Assembly: GCA_019694435.1 (NCBI GenBank)
Contig: JAIBBZ010000026.1
Span: forward strand, 16,133 to 80,132
Origin: Pirellulales bacterium
GTDB taxonomy: Bacteria > Planctomycetota > Planctomycetia > Pirellulales > JAEUIK01
DNA length: 64,000 nt
Reading direction: 5' to 3'
Shown here: in pieces, positions 15,846 to 24,984 of the stretch
Numbering within the stretch: position 1 is the first letter of the stretch
Layout: each line of letters starts with the position of its first letter
Made by a program: the position numbers and the translations under genes
The notes under the pieces: model-generated
The model's database searches: none
What the model saw: the letters and a program-made list of their open reading frames with translations, nothing else
What the model was told of the DNA's origin: nothing

Positions 15846-18250
15846 CTGGCAACACGGAACCCCATGCCGTCGTCCCGGAGGACGGGCAAGTTCCCGAACC
15901 GGTTTGCGGATCGGCAGCTCCTGGCGAAGTTGAACCAAGAACCGCCGCGGAGCACGCGGGATCGGCCTGATGGTGGGCCCTCCGGATCCGTCACCGGTGC
16001 CTTCGGATAAGCTCCGTACCAGTCGCTGCACCACTCCCACACGTTACCGTGCATGTCACTCAACTCCAGGGCATTGCGCCGGTAGCCTCGCCTGGGGTCG
16101 TCGGGATTCTTCTTGTCAGCGTCCCCAACGGGTGTCGTACGCTCCAGGTATGGGCCCCTGGATTCGTCGCCATACGGGTAGTTGCCGTCGCAGTTCGCCT
16201 GGGTGCCGTTCAGCACCTCGCCAAAGTGGAACCGCGTCTCTGTACCCGCGCGGCAAGCGTACTCCCATTCCGCCTCGCTGGGGAGACGGTACTCGGGACC
16301 CAGCCACAAACAAAAAGACAACGCGTCGTACCAGCACACGTAGATTGCGGGGCAGCGCGGCTCTGGGCTGCGCCGCTTGTAGTCGCTGTACCGTGAATGG
16401 TGTTCCGGGTCGAACAGGCCGTACTGCTCATTCGTTACCGCGTATTCCGCAAGACTGAACGGCTTCGTCAGCTTTACCTCGTGCTGATGCTCATCGTCCC
16501 CCCGCCGGGGCTCGTCCAACGGAGAGCCCATCTGGAATGTCTGTGGAATGCCCTTGTCGTTCGGGATGATCGACTTGAAACCGTTTGAGAAATCGGCGGC
16601 AATCCGCCGGGCCTCGGCGCCGCGATCGCCGGCGATGATTCTCTGAAACTCCTGCTGGTACTCGTCCAGGCATTCGGATTTGAACAGATCCTTCAGCTTC
16701 CCCGTCGCGCGAGATTCCCAGTTGGCATGCGCCCGGTAGATCATCTCCGTCGAGCGCCGCGGCCCCGGGGGTGTCCCATCGCCGGGGCGGAACAGCGGTT
16801 TCACGGCAGCCGTCCAGCGGTTCGCAGCGACTCGCTCCAGCGGCATCTCGCACACAAACCGCCAGACGCTGTAGAGAAACGCGTCGCTCTCCATTGGCGG
16901 CGACAGGAACAAATGCTCGCCCCACCATGTCAGATCGTCGGCCGAAGCGTACTTGACGATCCAGATCGCCGCGAAGAAGGCCTGCAAGGTCGGATCGCGC
17001 CAGTAGACTTGCGTGAGCCCATCGTGGTCGAGGTAACCATGCTCCAAGGCCTCGTTGGCCTGGGCCACCAGATCGAGTTGATCGCCAAACTCCCGCAGTG
17101 AGGTAAACTCGGCCAGGTCCTCCCGGCGGCGTTTCCAAACCGCGCCGCGAAAGTCCTCGAAATCTGCCGGGGCCACCCCCTCGAAGTTGTCAGCCCGCAG
17201 CATCTCGAACGCCAACAGGGCCAGCAGCTTTTCGACCTCGCTCTTCTTTAACTTGACGCGTTGACCCAGCCGGTTGAGGGCATCCTTGTTTTCAATCTGC
17301 CGAAGGTCCTCTTCCAGGCACTCGAAATACACGCCACAGCTCGTGGCGATCCCTCCGAGATCGTCCAGCTTGTACAGCACCTCGAGAAACCGCGGAACCC
17401 GCAACACGTCGACGTCGAGCTGTTGCAGCAGCTCGACGCGCTCGTCCCCCAAGTAGATTTTGACCTGTTCCTCGGTGAAGGGCAGCAACTGCACGTAGCG
17501 CCACGCGCGAGCGGGTGAGGTGCTGGAGTCGGCAAACAGGTCGCTCCAGTACCGCTCCACTCCATGGGGCCGGCCCGAGACGACGACGCGGCAAGCGTGA
17601 CCATCGGCCTTCAGAACAGCGGCCAGGGCAGCGATCTTCGGACTGACTTCGTCGTTTCTGGTTGAGCGGGTCTGGTCGAGTGCATCGAACAGCAGCACGA
17701 GCCGCTGCTGGTGCAACAGCCGCTCGACCTGGTTCGCCAGTTCGTCGTGCCGAATGGAAACCTGGCGGCCATTTGACTCGGCACCATGCACGCCCTCGGC
17801 GACGGCGGCCACGACGATGCGCTTGATCCAGTCCAGGGGTTTCTCTTCGGGAGCCGGAACGGCGATCTTGCCCAGCGGCAAGTAGACGGCCAGAAACTCG
17901 GGCCGGTGCCGGGCAATCGCCGCTGTGGCCCATTGGAGCAGCGTCGTCTTGCCGATCCCGCCGTCGGTCGTGACACACAACCGGCGCGAGGGAACCTTGG
18001 GCTGGAGCAACCAGTCGAGAAACACCCGCCGCTTGTTCGTCTTGACCCAAGGGCGCCTGCGCCGGCGGCGCGACGGGGTGGCGGAGTCCTGCACGCGCCG
18101 CTTGTCGCGGCGGAGACGGCTGGCGCGAAAGGCTTGGGGAGTCAGGTGTTTTTGCGGATCGGACACGTTGCGCAACAGAAGCATCCGCTGCGAATCGATC
18201 CACGGCGGCAGGGGCCACTTTGCCCGCTTCGTCTTGGCCATGGGTGCCAT
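15836..18250 (-). CDS. NACHT-type STAND ATPase with DGR-diversified FGE domain (target 2)
   Basis: About 804 residues. Seen: PPWIDSQRML block; Walker A GGIGKTT; Walker B LVLLFDALDQ; helical WRDPTLQAFFAAIWIVKYA; and FGE domain (FQMGS, YRLPSEAEWEYACRAGT, DMHGNVWEWCSDWY) ending in VR2-encoded FNFARSCRSANRFGN. It starts 80 bases after the PafA-like gene on the same strand, so it is probably the last gene of the Pup/Ub operon. That would couple production of a diversified sensor to the modification enzymes. Start chosen at ATG 18250 (MAPMAKTKRAK); no clear ribosome-binding site is visible, and ATG 18241 or TTG 18328 are alternatives. Overall closest to the gene at 2022-4388. Confidence 0.9.
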   Translation of the reverse strand: MAPMAKTKRAKWPLPPWIDSQRMLLLRNVSDPQKHLTPQAFRASRLRRDKRRVQDSATPSRRRRRRPWVKTNKRRVFLDWLLQPKVPSRRLCVTTDGGIGKTTLLQWATAAIARHRPEFLAVYLPLGKIAVPAPEEKPLDWIKRIVVAAVAEGVHGAESNGRQVSIRHDELANQVERLLHQQRLVLLFDALDQTRSTRNDEVSPKIAALAAVLKADGHACRVVVSGRPHGVERYWSDLFADSSTSPARAWRYVQLLPFTEEQVKIYLGDERVELLQQLDVDVLRVPRFLEVLYKLDDLGGIATSCGVYFECLEEDLRQIENKDALNRLGQRVKLKKSEVEKLLALLAFEMLRADNFEGVAPADFEDFRGAVWKRRREDLAEFTSLREFGDQLDLVAQANEALEHGYLDHDGLTQVYWRDPTLQAFFAAIWIVKYASADDLTWWGEHLFLSPPMESDAFLYSVWRFVCEMPLERVAANRWTAAVKPLFRPGDGTPPGPRRSTEMIYRAHANWESRATGKLKDLFKSECLDEYQQEFQRIIAGDRGAEARRIAADFSNGFKSIIPNDKGIPQTFQMGSPLDEPRRGDDEHQHEVKLTKPFSLAEYAVTNEQYGLFDPEHHSRYSDYKRRSPEPRCPAIYVCWYDALSFCLWLGPEYRLPSEAEWEYACRAGTETRFHFGEVLNGTQANCDGNYPYGDESRGPYLERTTPVGDADKKNPDDPRRGYRRNALELSDMHGNVWEWCSDWYGAYPKAPVTDPEGPPSGRSRVLRGGSWFNFARSCRSANRFGNLPVLRDDGMGFRVARTS
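15846..15961 (-). repeat. DGR variable repeat VR2
   Basis: 116 bases aligned to the TR without gaps. By hand count 16 differences, all at TR adenines (to T, G or C), none elsewhere. Both flanks are identical to the TR. Confidence 0.95.
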
Positions 18251-18330
18251 GCCGGGTGCCCGATACCGATCGACCGTCAACAGAGTATCCAAACCGTGAC
18301 GGGCCGGGACAAGCCGCGGGGAGCGCAATG

Positions 18331-19953
18331 CTAATGTCCCAGTAAAGCCTGGCGGATCGAGGCGAGTTCTTCTCGGAGGCCGGAGCGGTCTTCGGTCGAG
18401 CGGGACTGGCGCGGCGGAACCAGCGGCGTGAAGGGGTTTTCGAGTTCGTAGTAGCGGTCGAGATGGTGGTGGGCGACGGCGCCCCAGGTGGCTGACCAGC
18501 CGGGCTCGGTGTGCAGCTCGCGGATGAGCTGAGCCCGCGCGGCGGCCCGCGTGCCGGCGGGCGGTTGGGTCTTGGCCTGCACGACGGCGTCGTCGGGGGC
18601 GAGGCTCATGTCGATGCCGCCGGCCGCGACGAGTTGTTCGAACAGCCCGCCGAGGCGGTGGTACTCGAAGTCGACGCGGATCAACCGAATGACCAGTCGC
18701 AGCCGGTCGAGCGACTTGCGACCTGCGTCTTGGACGGTTCGCATGGCGGCTCGGAACAGCGGTGCTGCGGCGGCCGGCAGCTCGGCCGGCGATTCAGCCA
18801 GGATCGCGGCGACCATCGGCTCGGGATAGATCGTGCGCAGCCGCTTGAGCAACTGGACGCCAAGGCGAATGTCCTTCAGCGTGGCCCGCGAGCGATCGAG
18901 CTCGTGCAGCACGATCCGCAGCTTGGTGTAGGCATCGAGGCGCCCGGCCAGGCTGAGCGGGTCATCGCGCAGCTCGCTGAGCAACCCGCCCCAGCGCTCC
19001 AGCGCCGCGGTGATCCAAGCGGGACACGAGCGCTGGTGTACAAACTGCGTGACCGCATCGAGGTACCGAGATTGAATCTCCAGGGCTGTCATCCGCCGGC
19101 CATCGGCTAAGGACAGCTCAGCTTTCAGAAACGGATCACCCGAAACGGTCTGCAGGGCGTGCACCGGATTTTCGAGCACCAGCCCCGCGCCGACCTGGCC
19201 GCCGTGGTTGATGACCCAGAGCAGCACCGCCGTGTTGGCAGCCGAGTAGTAAACGTTCCAGGGACAACGCGACGAATCCTTGCCGATGAGGTGCACGCGC
19301 CGCCAGCCGGCGCGCGAGCGATCATGCGAATTCCGGACGCGGGTCGAAAAGATCGCGCGGTTGCCCGTGGTGTCGCTGCCCGTCGCCTTGGTGAGATGCC
19401 GGGCCCGTTGCGAGAGCTCGTAGCCTGAGCCATCCTTGGCGCCGGAGAGACATCCGCTGCCGGCGTAAGGGAGCCGGGTGACGAGAAACGCCATCAGCGG
19501 CTCGGCCAGCGAGTTCAGCGGCCACCACGCGGTGAAGCTCTCATGGTTGCCGCGGGTAATGCGATCGGGGTCAATCGGACCGACGTTGTTCTTGACGATG
19601 GTGATCTCGCTGCCGGATCCTTGCCGACGACAAACCTCGGCGGCCAGATCGCGGAGGATCTGCTCGTGCGCCTGTTCGATCAACACCAGTTCCTCCGGCG
19701 TGCTGCATTCAGCACTACAAAACTCGAGCACACCGTTAATCTCACCGTAGAGCCGCCCGCCATTTTCGAGGAACAAGCCGCTTTGGCCGTGGTCACGATT
19801 GGCCGGCAGTTGCACCAGCGTCTGCCTGGCCTGCTCCAATAAGAGCTGTTGCAGGACCTCGGGCTGCACGCGGTTGCCACGAATCGCGCCATTGACGGCC
19901 AATTCGGTCTCGGTGCCGAGAATCATGGGGCGATCGAGCCGAGTGACGGACAT
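18331..19953 (-). CDS. PafA/Dop-family Pup ligase or deamidase, paralogue 1
   Basis: 540 residues. The start MSVTRLDRP places the family's N-terminal GTETE motif at residues 13-17. Seen: glutamate-rich metal/ATP-site segments (GRLYGEINGVLEFCSAECST), GNHESF near residue 140 and RARHLTK near 190, all matching the PafA/Dop fold related to glutamine synthetase. Known chemistry: PafA joins the C-terminal Glu of Pup to lysines; Dop deamidates a C-terminal Gln and removes the tag. It lies 52 bases after the small modifier gene ending in Gln, and a second family member precedes that gene. This copy keeps the canonical ExE motif best. Which paralogue ligates and which deamidates cannot be told from sequence alone. 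Confidence 0.85.
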   Translation of the reverse strand: MSVTRLDRPMILGTETELAVNGAIRGNRVQPEVLQQLLLEQARQTLVQLPANRDHGQSGLFLENGGRLYGEINGVLEFCSAECSTPEELVLIEQAHEQILRDLAAEVCRRQGSGSEITIVKNNVGPIDPDRITRGNHESFTAWWPLNSLAEPLMAFLVTRLPYAGSGCLSGAKDGSGYELSQRARHLTKATGSDTTGNRAIFSTRVRNSHDRSRAGWRRVHLIGKDSSRCPWNVYYSAANTAVLLWVINHGGQVGAGLVLENPVHALQTVSGDPFLKAELSLADGRRMTALEIQSRYLDAVTQFVHQRSCPAWITAALERWGGLLSELRDDPLSLAGRLDAYTKLRIVLHELDRSRATLKDIRLGVQLLKRLRTIYPEPMVAAILAESPAELPAAAAPLFRAAMRTVQDAGRKSLDRLRLVIRLIRVDFEYHRLGGLFEQLVAAGGIDMSLAPDDAVVQAKTQPPAGTRAAARAQLIRELHTEPGWSATWGAVAHHHLDRYYELENPFTPLVPPRQSRSTEDRSGLREELASIRQALLGH

Positions 19954-20005
19954 GGGGAGCTCGCTTTCGGAGTGGTGGAACGCACTTAGGCGTGGCGACG
20001 CGCGG

Positions 20006-20203
20006 TTATTGGGCCGAGCGTTGCCGGTGATCTTGCAGCCACTGCTCGGACTCGCGGGGGGTAAGGCTGTCGAGCGTCGCATCCGCCGCGTTCAGAAGGT
20101 TGCCTGCTCGCTCGCGGGCCGCTTCGCGCTGAGGGTCGGGCGACGGATCGGTGCTCCCCTGGGGACCGCCGAGCTGAGCTTGGTGTTGTCGTTCGCGTTG
20201 CAT
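20006..20203 (-). CDS. Pup/UBact-like small protein modifier with C-terminal Gln
   Basis: 65 residues, start with GGAG 9 bases upstream. Seen: hydrophilic, Gln/Pro/Gly-rich disordered N-terminal half; amphipathic helical segment (REAARERAGNLLNAADATLDSL); C-terminus ...HRQRSAQ. UBact proteins of Gram-negative bacteria, as I recall them, end in a very similar RQRSG[EQ]; actinobacterial Pup ends GGQ or GGE. A terminal Gln implies deamidation by a Dop-type enzyme before ligation. Position between two PafA/Dop genes is the strongest support. The Ala in place of Gly before the terminal Gln is unusual. Sequence similarity is short, so identification rests on length, terminus and context. Confidence 0.72.
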   Translation of the reverse strand: MQRERQHQAQLGGPQGSTDPSPDPQREAARERAGNLLNAADATLDSLTPRESEQWLQDHRQRSAQ

Positions 20204-20240
20204 CGCGTGGACTCCGGATTGAGACGTGGGGGACAAAAGA

Positions 20241-21791
20241 CTACTGCCAGGAAGTCGTCTGGATGCGAGTCGCTGTCAGGCTAGTGCCAGCCAACGGCGC
20301 ACTCCGCTCGTTGAGGGCCGTAACGATCGCTTCGAGCGAGTCGAGGGCGAGGATGTCGGCGCATTCGTCTTGCCCGAATCGCCGTGGGTCAGGCATCGAC
20401 ACGCGGGCCACCTGCGTCCAGCCACGAGCCACGGGGATGCGGAAGGTGATCCACGACCAGTCCATGCTGCTGACGTATTGACCGAAACGGCGCAGCAACT
20501 CGCCGCGGAGCCAGGCCCGCGTGTCGCGCGGGGGCTGGTGCATGGCCCGCTCGAGGTCCGCCTCATCCGGCAGCTCGGCCACAGCGCCCGCAGCGGCCAT
20601 CTTGAGGAACAATCCCTGCTCGGGATCGAGATTGGCGTACTGCATGTCGAGCATCCGCATCTCGGCCGTATCCCAGCGCAGGTTGCGCCGCGCCCGATGG
20701 CGGTCCAACAGCAAGTACTTGAGCCAGTTGTCGTGCCGCGCGGCGAGGGCCTCGACGTCGCGCTGCTGAAGCAGGTCGAGCGAGGTTTGCCAGTCGCGGA
20801 GAATCGATTCGATCTCAGGGACCGCATCGCGCAACAGGCCTTCGGCGTGGCAGCCGGCAACCAAGTCACGAATTCCCTGCTGGATTTCGAGAGCCGTGAG
20901 CTTGCGCCCGCGGACCACGGTGGCGAGTTTCTGTTGCAGCCCCAGATCGCGGCTGATCTGCGACGCCGCAGCCACCGGATCGCCGAGGGTAAGACTCGGA
21001 TCGACGATCCCGGCTTCACATAGCGCCACCACGGCCTGCAGCGCCCCAGCCGTCAGGCGGTTCGAAACGGGCGCCAGTGTCAAGTCATGGTAAATCACAT
21101 GCAGCCGGGCCATGCCTTCACCGGCATGGGGTTCGTTCCGCGTGTTGATCAGCGGCCTGTGCTGCATCGTGTTGACGTCCCACATCCGCTCAAACGCGTC
21201 ACAACGTTGCGAGAGTTGGTAGTCACACGCGTCACGGCCGTTGCGCGCCCCGACGGTGCCTTGGCCGCTGTACAGGGCGCTGGTCACCAGGTGTGTCGCC
21301 AGAAAGGTGCCCAACTGCGGCTTGCGAGGATCGCAGAGGTCGTGCCAGCATTCGGCCGTGCAGAGCACGTTTTTATGCGCGCCGTAGCTGATGTGGTCCT
21401 GCCCGTCGCCATTGTTGGCGAACACCTCGACATGCTGACCTCGCGGGAGCCGGGCATTGACGAGCTGTCGGGCACGTTGGGCCCAACGCAGGCCGGCGTG
21501 GAGGTACAGTGCGTGCTCGCTGGCCGACCGGCACTCGGGCACGTTCCACTCAAAATGCTCGAGGTCTTCGTAGCGCGATGACCCACTCGGCAAAAACACC
21601 CGGCCCAGCTCGATGGCCGTGCCGCGCGACGCCGGGTGCAGCGGATAGCCAGGCACCGCTTGCAGCAACAACTGCGCCGCCTCGCCGGGCAGGTGATGAC
21701 GCTGCCGCGCGTCGACCAGCGAGTTGCCCAACTCGAAGTCGGCGCCGAGGATTTTTTCGATGGGTGGCAGCTCGCGGGCACGGTCGTACAT
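20241..21791 (-). CDS. PafA/Dop-family protein, paralogue 2
   Basis: 516 residues, GGAG before ATG 21791. Seen: GADFELGN at residues 16-23, replacing the usual GxETE motif but keeping a Glu; EVFANNGDGQDHISYGAHKNVLC near 125-145, matching the family's His-containing segment; RNEPHAGEGMARLHVIYHD and LLLDRHRARRNL later. The fold matches paralogue 1, but motif I differs, so the ATP-site geometry may be altered. Two family members flanking one small modifier suggests division of labour, ligase versus deamidase/depupylase. It follows the AAA ATPase gene by 30 bases. Confidence 0.8.
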   Translation of the reverse strand: MYDRARELPPIEKILGADFELGNSLVDARQRHHLPGEAAQLLLQAVPGYPLHPASRGTAIELGRVFLPSGSSRYEDLEHFEWNVPECRSASEHALYLHAGLRWAQRARQLVNARLPRGQHVEVFANNGDGQDHISYGAHKNVLCTAECWHDLCDPRKPQLGTFLATHLVTSALYSGQGTVGARNGRDACDYQLSQRCDAFERMWDVNTMQHRPLINTRNEPHAGEGMARLHVIYHDLTLAPVSNRLTAGALQAVVALCEAGIVDPSLTLGDPVAAASQISRDLGLQQKLATVVRGRKLTALEIQQGIRDLVAGCHAEGLLRDAVPEIESILRDWQTSLDLLQQRDVEALAARHDNWLKYLLLDRHRARRNLRWDTAEMRMLDMQYANLDPEQGLFLKMAAAGAVAELPDEADLERAMHQPPRDTRAWLRGELLRRFGQYVSSMDWSWITFRIPVARGWTQVARVSMPDPRRFGQDECADILALDSLEAIVTALNERSAPLAGTSLTATRIQTTSWQ

Positions 21792-21821
21792 GGCTGAGAC
21801 TCCGGATGGATCGGGTAACGG

Positions 21822-23459
21822 TCAGGCGGGCAAGGCGGCACGGGTGGCGGTCGAATTGGTGCGGACGTCGACGGGATGCGCGTCTTGGGGAATCCGCTGC
21901 AGATAGGCCTTGGCATTGGCCGGGCTGAGCAACCGCGCAACGGCGACCAGCTCCGTTTCGAGGGCCAGCAGCAGGTCGTCGCCGGTCACTGCGTCGTCGC
22001 GGCCCGTCTCGATCTCACGCACCGCCGCGGCTTCGGCGGCGCGGGCACAGACGTTCTCCAGCATCGCGCCGCTGATCAACTCGCGACCCGGCACGACGAT
22101 CTGCCGGCCATCGGAGAGCTTGACCGTGACCAACTCGGCAAAAGGGCTATTAGGGCTGAATAGGCGACTCATCAGCGGTGCGACGAGCAGGTCAGTGGTG
22201 CCTTCAACGGGTCGACCGGTCAGGTAATGCCGCAAAATGGCTTCCGCCGTGCGCCGATTCGGCGCGGGAATCGTCAGCTTGAGATCAAACCGCCCCGGAC
22301 GTGTCACGGCCGGATCGAGCAAGGCGGCCCGGTTGGTGGCGGCGAGGATCACGAGGTTCTCGGCCGTCTGCTGGACGTCGTCGAACAGGCCCAACAGCGT
22401 GTTGGTTACGCGGTCCGCCGCGCCGCCGGAATAGTCGGTGCCCCGCGCCTTGGCCAGGGCGTCGAACTCGTCAAAGAACAACAAGACCGGCCCCTCGAGC
22501 GCAGCCTTTGCCGCCGCGGCAAATCGGGCCCGAAGATTCTCCTCGCTGTGGCCGAACCACATCGAGTGGTCCTGCGAGCCGATGACGCTCATGAACCGGC
22601 AGGGGCGGTCGGGGAACTGCTGCCGAAGAAACGCGGCCGCGCAGCGGGCCAGGCGCGTCTTGCCGTTGCCCGGCGGACCATCCAGCAGGATGCCGCGCTT
22701 GCGTGGCAGGTTGAAGCGTGCGGCCGTCGCGCGATGCGCGAGCGCGAAGCCCAACGCATGGCGGATCTGGCGGATCGGAAGCTCGAGCCCACACAGTCCG
22801 GCGAAGTCGTCCTCGGGCACCTCTTCGGTGAACCAGTGACGTCCGTTGGGCGAGGGCAAGCGCACCAGGGCCAGTCGTGAAGAGGCGTGGAAACCAATTC
22901 GGTCACCGCGCGTAAGCGTCAGCTCGCGCAGTTCGCCCGTCAGCGTGACGGGAATGAGTTGCTCCTGCATACGCAGCAGGGCCCGATCTTGGCCGAGCCG
23001 TTCCTCGAACGGTGCCACCTGATCCCAGGCCAATCGGTCCGGCAAGGTGCCCACGATGCAACCACGGTCGGCAGTCAGATAGACCGAACCGCCGATCGTG
23101 AGCTCGGCCGGGTTGAGTGTGGGGTGCACCTGGGCCCGGAGCGGCGCCTGACCCTCGATCGACACCAGCGCCAAAGTCTGGCCGTTGCGCTCGATATCCG
23201 TGAGGATCCCCACGGGATTGTAGGGCGCCGTAAGCTTGGCATGCTCGACGCGCAGCTCGTCGATCGATGCACGAACCTGCTCGTTCACAGCCCGCAGTCG
23301 GGTGTTTTCTTCGACCAACTGTCGTGCTGCACGGCGCCGCAGCAGCGGATTGCTTGACGCCAAGGCCTCGAGTTGTGCCTGGCCGCGATCATCGCCCGCC
23401 GCATCAGCCGTTGCCGAGCTGTTTTCATGCACATCGGGCCGCGGAGTTGCTTGGGTCAT
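21822..23459 (-). CDS. Mpa/ARC-like AAA ATPase with coiled coil and OB domains
   Basis: 545 residues, AGGAG before ATG 23459. Seen: N-terminal coiled coil (RRAARQLVEENTRLRAVNEQVRASIDEL, about residues 38-70), OB-like region (residues 75-190), AAA module with Walker A GPPGNGKT near 260, Walker B LLFFDEFDAL near 322 and sensor/arginine region AATNRAALLDPAVTRPGRFD. This order matches proteasomal ATPases Mpa/ARC, where the coiled coil binds Pup. The C-terminus ends ...RAALPA, with no HbYX-type proteasome-docking tail, and no 20S subunit gene lies in the window. It may work as an unfoldase alone or with a protease encoded elsewhere. Confidence 0.85.
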   Translation of the reverse strand: MTQATPRPDVHENSSATADAAGDDRGQAQLEALASSNPLLRRRAARQLVEENTRLRAVNEQVRASIDELRVEHAKLTAPYNPVGILTDIERNGQTLALVSIEGQAPLRAQVHPTLNPAELTIGGSVYLTADRGCIVGTLPDRLAWDQVAPFEERLGQDRALLRMQEQLIPVTLTGELRELTLTRGDRIGFHASSRLALVRLPSPNGRHWFTEEVPEDDFAGLCGLELPIRQIRHALGFALAHRATAARFNLPRKRGILLDGPPGNGKTRLARCAAAFLRQQFPDRPCRFMSVIGSQDHSMWFGHSEENLRARFAAAAKAALEGPVLLFFDEFDALAKARGTDYSGGAADRVTNTLLGLFDDVQQTAENLVILAATNRAALLDPAVTRPGRFDLKLTIPAPNRRTAEAILRHYLTGRPVEGTTDLLVAPLMSRLFSPNSPFAELVTVKLSDGRQIVVPGRELISGAMLENVCARAAEAAAVREIETGRDDAVTGDDLLLALETELVAVARLLSPANAKAYLQRIPQDAHPVDVRTNSTATRAALPA

Positions 23460-23514
23460 GGAAGATGCTCCTCGCACAAGCTGGAAGGATCGAGTGCGGT
23501 AAGTGGATCGTGGG

Positions 23515-24588
23515 TCAGTCGTCGAACACGTAGCAGCCGCGCGGAACAATCTCGCCCGCCTGCCAACCGAAGCAGCGCACGGGCAAGTGGCCCAGCGACG
23601 ACTCCAGTCGCGAGTCGACGCCGGCCAACAGACCGACGGCGTAGGGCGCAGCGAAGGTCGTGGCGGTGAGTTGCGCATCAGCGGTCGAATACGTGAGTAC
23701 CTTGGCGAGACACTCGGGCGGCGTGGGCAGCGGGCAGGCACTACAGAGTTTGAAGGGGTGCGAGTGCATCCAGCCCAGCAACAACTCCGCGGGAGTGGCA
23801 CCGGCACGCAGGGCGCTCATTCGCTTCGCCTCCGCAAAACACTCCGGCGTAAACGTCAGCGTCGTCGCTGTGCCCTGAGCGGTTGCCGAGCTATCGACCA
23901 AGCAGGTCACCTGGACATACACGGTGCGCGACGCCGGATCGCGGCACACCTGGCCTAGCAGCAACCCGCCGACTTCCACGTCGGGCCGCTGGAGTGCCAA
24001 TGCGTGAGATTGTTCGATCACCGCACGGGCGACGTAGATCGGCAAGGCGCCCGGCTGAGGATCGTCCCACGGTTGCACTGTGCCGAGTTCAGCCAGCAGT
24101 TGTTCGACGATCGTCAGGCGGCTCGTGGCCGGACCCAGGGCCAGCTCTACAGCCGAATTGCTGGAAATCTCGCTGGGCGCGTCTTCAAGAAACGCGTTGA
24201 GTACGTAGTAATGCGTGGCCGAATCATCGCCCTCACCCGTGATGCTGGGCAATGGCGCCCGCAGTCGATCGACCTCGGGCGCGAAATACCGCAGTGCAAA
24301 CTCGCTGTAAAACGTCTCACCCGAGGGCAGCGGCACCCCGACCCGAAACCCATCGGAGCGACTCGGGTGGTCGGCAATATGCACAAACAGCGGGTCGATC
24401 CGCGCCGCATCGAGCCGAGGCGCGTACGCACCACAGCGCCCCAGACGATAGGCCTCGAAATAAGTTGATTGCACGGCGCGAGCGAAATCGGCCGGGACCA
24501 GCCGCTGGCCGGCAAGTCGCCGGCCTTGGCCATCGATCAAGTCGAGCTCGAACTGGTAATCGTCGCGTTGCGTGGCGGTCGCGGGCAT
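23515..24588 (-). CDS. JAB/JAMM-domain peptidase, likely de-ubiquitinase-like
   Basis: 357 residues, CTGGAGAAA before the ATG at 24588. Seen: C-terminal JAMM domain with all zinc ligands: Glu in DVEVGGLLLG (about 203), HSHP (about 274), and Ser/Asp in YSTADAQL (about 300). A Cys pair (LCSACPLPTP) follows HSHP. The N-terminal 190 residues are a separate mixed alpha/beta domain I do not recognise. Known: bacterial JAB proteins in E1/E2 operons trim Ubl precursors or remove conjugates. It lies next to the Ubl gene, whose product ends ...GMQAG, so processing or deconjugation is the likely job. Confidence 0.86.
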   Translation of the reverse strand: MPATATQRDDYQFELDLIDGQGRRLAGQRLVPADFARAVQSTYFEAYRLGRCGAYAPRLDAARIDPLFVHIADHPSRSDGFRVGVPLPSGETFYSEFALRYFAPEVDRLRAPLPSITGEGDDSATHYYVLNAFLEDAPSEISSNSAVELALGPATSRLTIVEQLLAELGTVQPWDDPQPGALPIYVARAVIEQSHALALQRPDVEVGGLLLGQVCRDPASRTVYVQVTCLVDSSATAQGTATTLTFTPECFAEAKRMSALRAGATPAELLLGWMHSHPFKLCSACPLPTPPECLAKVLTYSTADAQLTATTFAAPYAVGLLAGVDSRLESSLGHLPVRCFGWQAGEIVPRGCYVFDD

Positions 24589-24662
24589 GTTGCGTTTCTC
24601 CAGCGTGAAGGAGCGGGACCACCGGCGGTGCCCGTGGGAAGGCACCGCCGGGCTCCTGGCCA

Positions 24663-24944
24663 TTACCCCGCCTGCATTCCGGCGGTCACGCTTTTGACGA
24701 GCGTGACGGTCTCGTTCTCCTGGAGCACGTCGCCCACGACGTCGCTCGCGTTGAGCACCTCACCGCGGCTGGTGCGGGCTCCGTAAATCACAGGCCGGTT
24801 CTGGGCGTCGATCTCGGGCAGGTGTAACGTCGATGAAAGCCGCGCAATCAAATCGCCGACGCGGGCATCGCGCGGCACGTTCGAAGCACGATGCCGGACC
24901 TGGCCCGTGAAATCCTCGACTTCGAGTTCCATCGTGGCAGTCAT
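24663..24944 (-). CDS. Ubiquitin-like beta-grasp protein
   Basis: 93 residues. ATG 24944 has CAGGAG 8 bases upstream. Seen: pattern of a beta-grasp fold - strand MELEVEDFTG, strand RHRASNVPRDARVG, helix DLIARLSSTLHL, strand PVIYGARTSRGEVLN, helix SDVVGDVL, strand ETVTLVKSV, then a short tail TAGMQAG. This fits bacterial Ubl/YukD-like proteins. The tail ends in a single Gly rather than Gly-Gly, so either the final Gly is used directly or the JAB protein trims back to the internal Gly of TAG. It sits between an unknown protein and the JAB gene, in the same operon as E1 and E2. Confidence 0.75.
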   Translation of the reverse strand: MTATMELEVEDFTGQVRHRASNVPRDARVGDLIARLSSTLHLPEIDAQNRPVIYGARTSRGEVLNASDVVGDVLQENETVTLVKSVTAGMQAG

Positions 24945-24984
24945 GACCAATCTCCTGTTGATGAAGGGAAGGGAACCAATGCTT

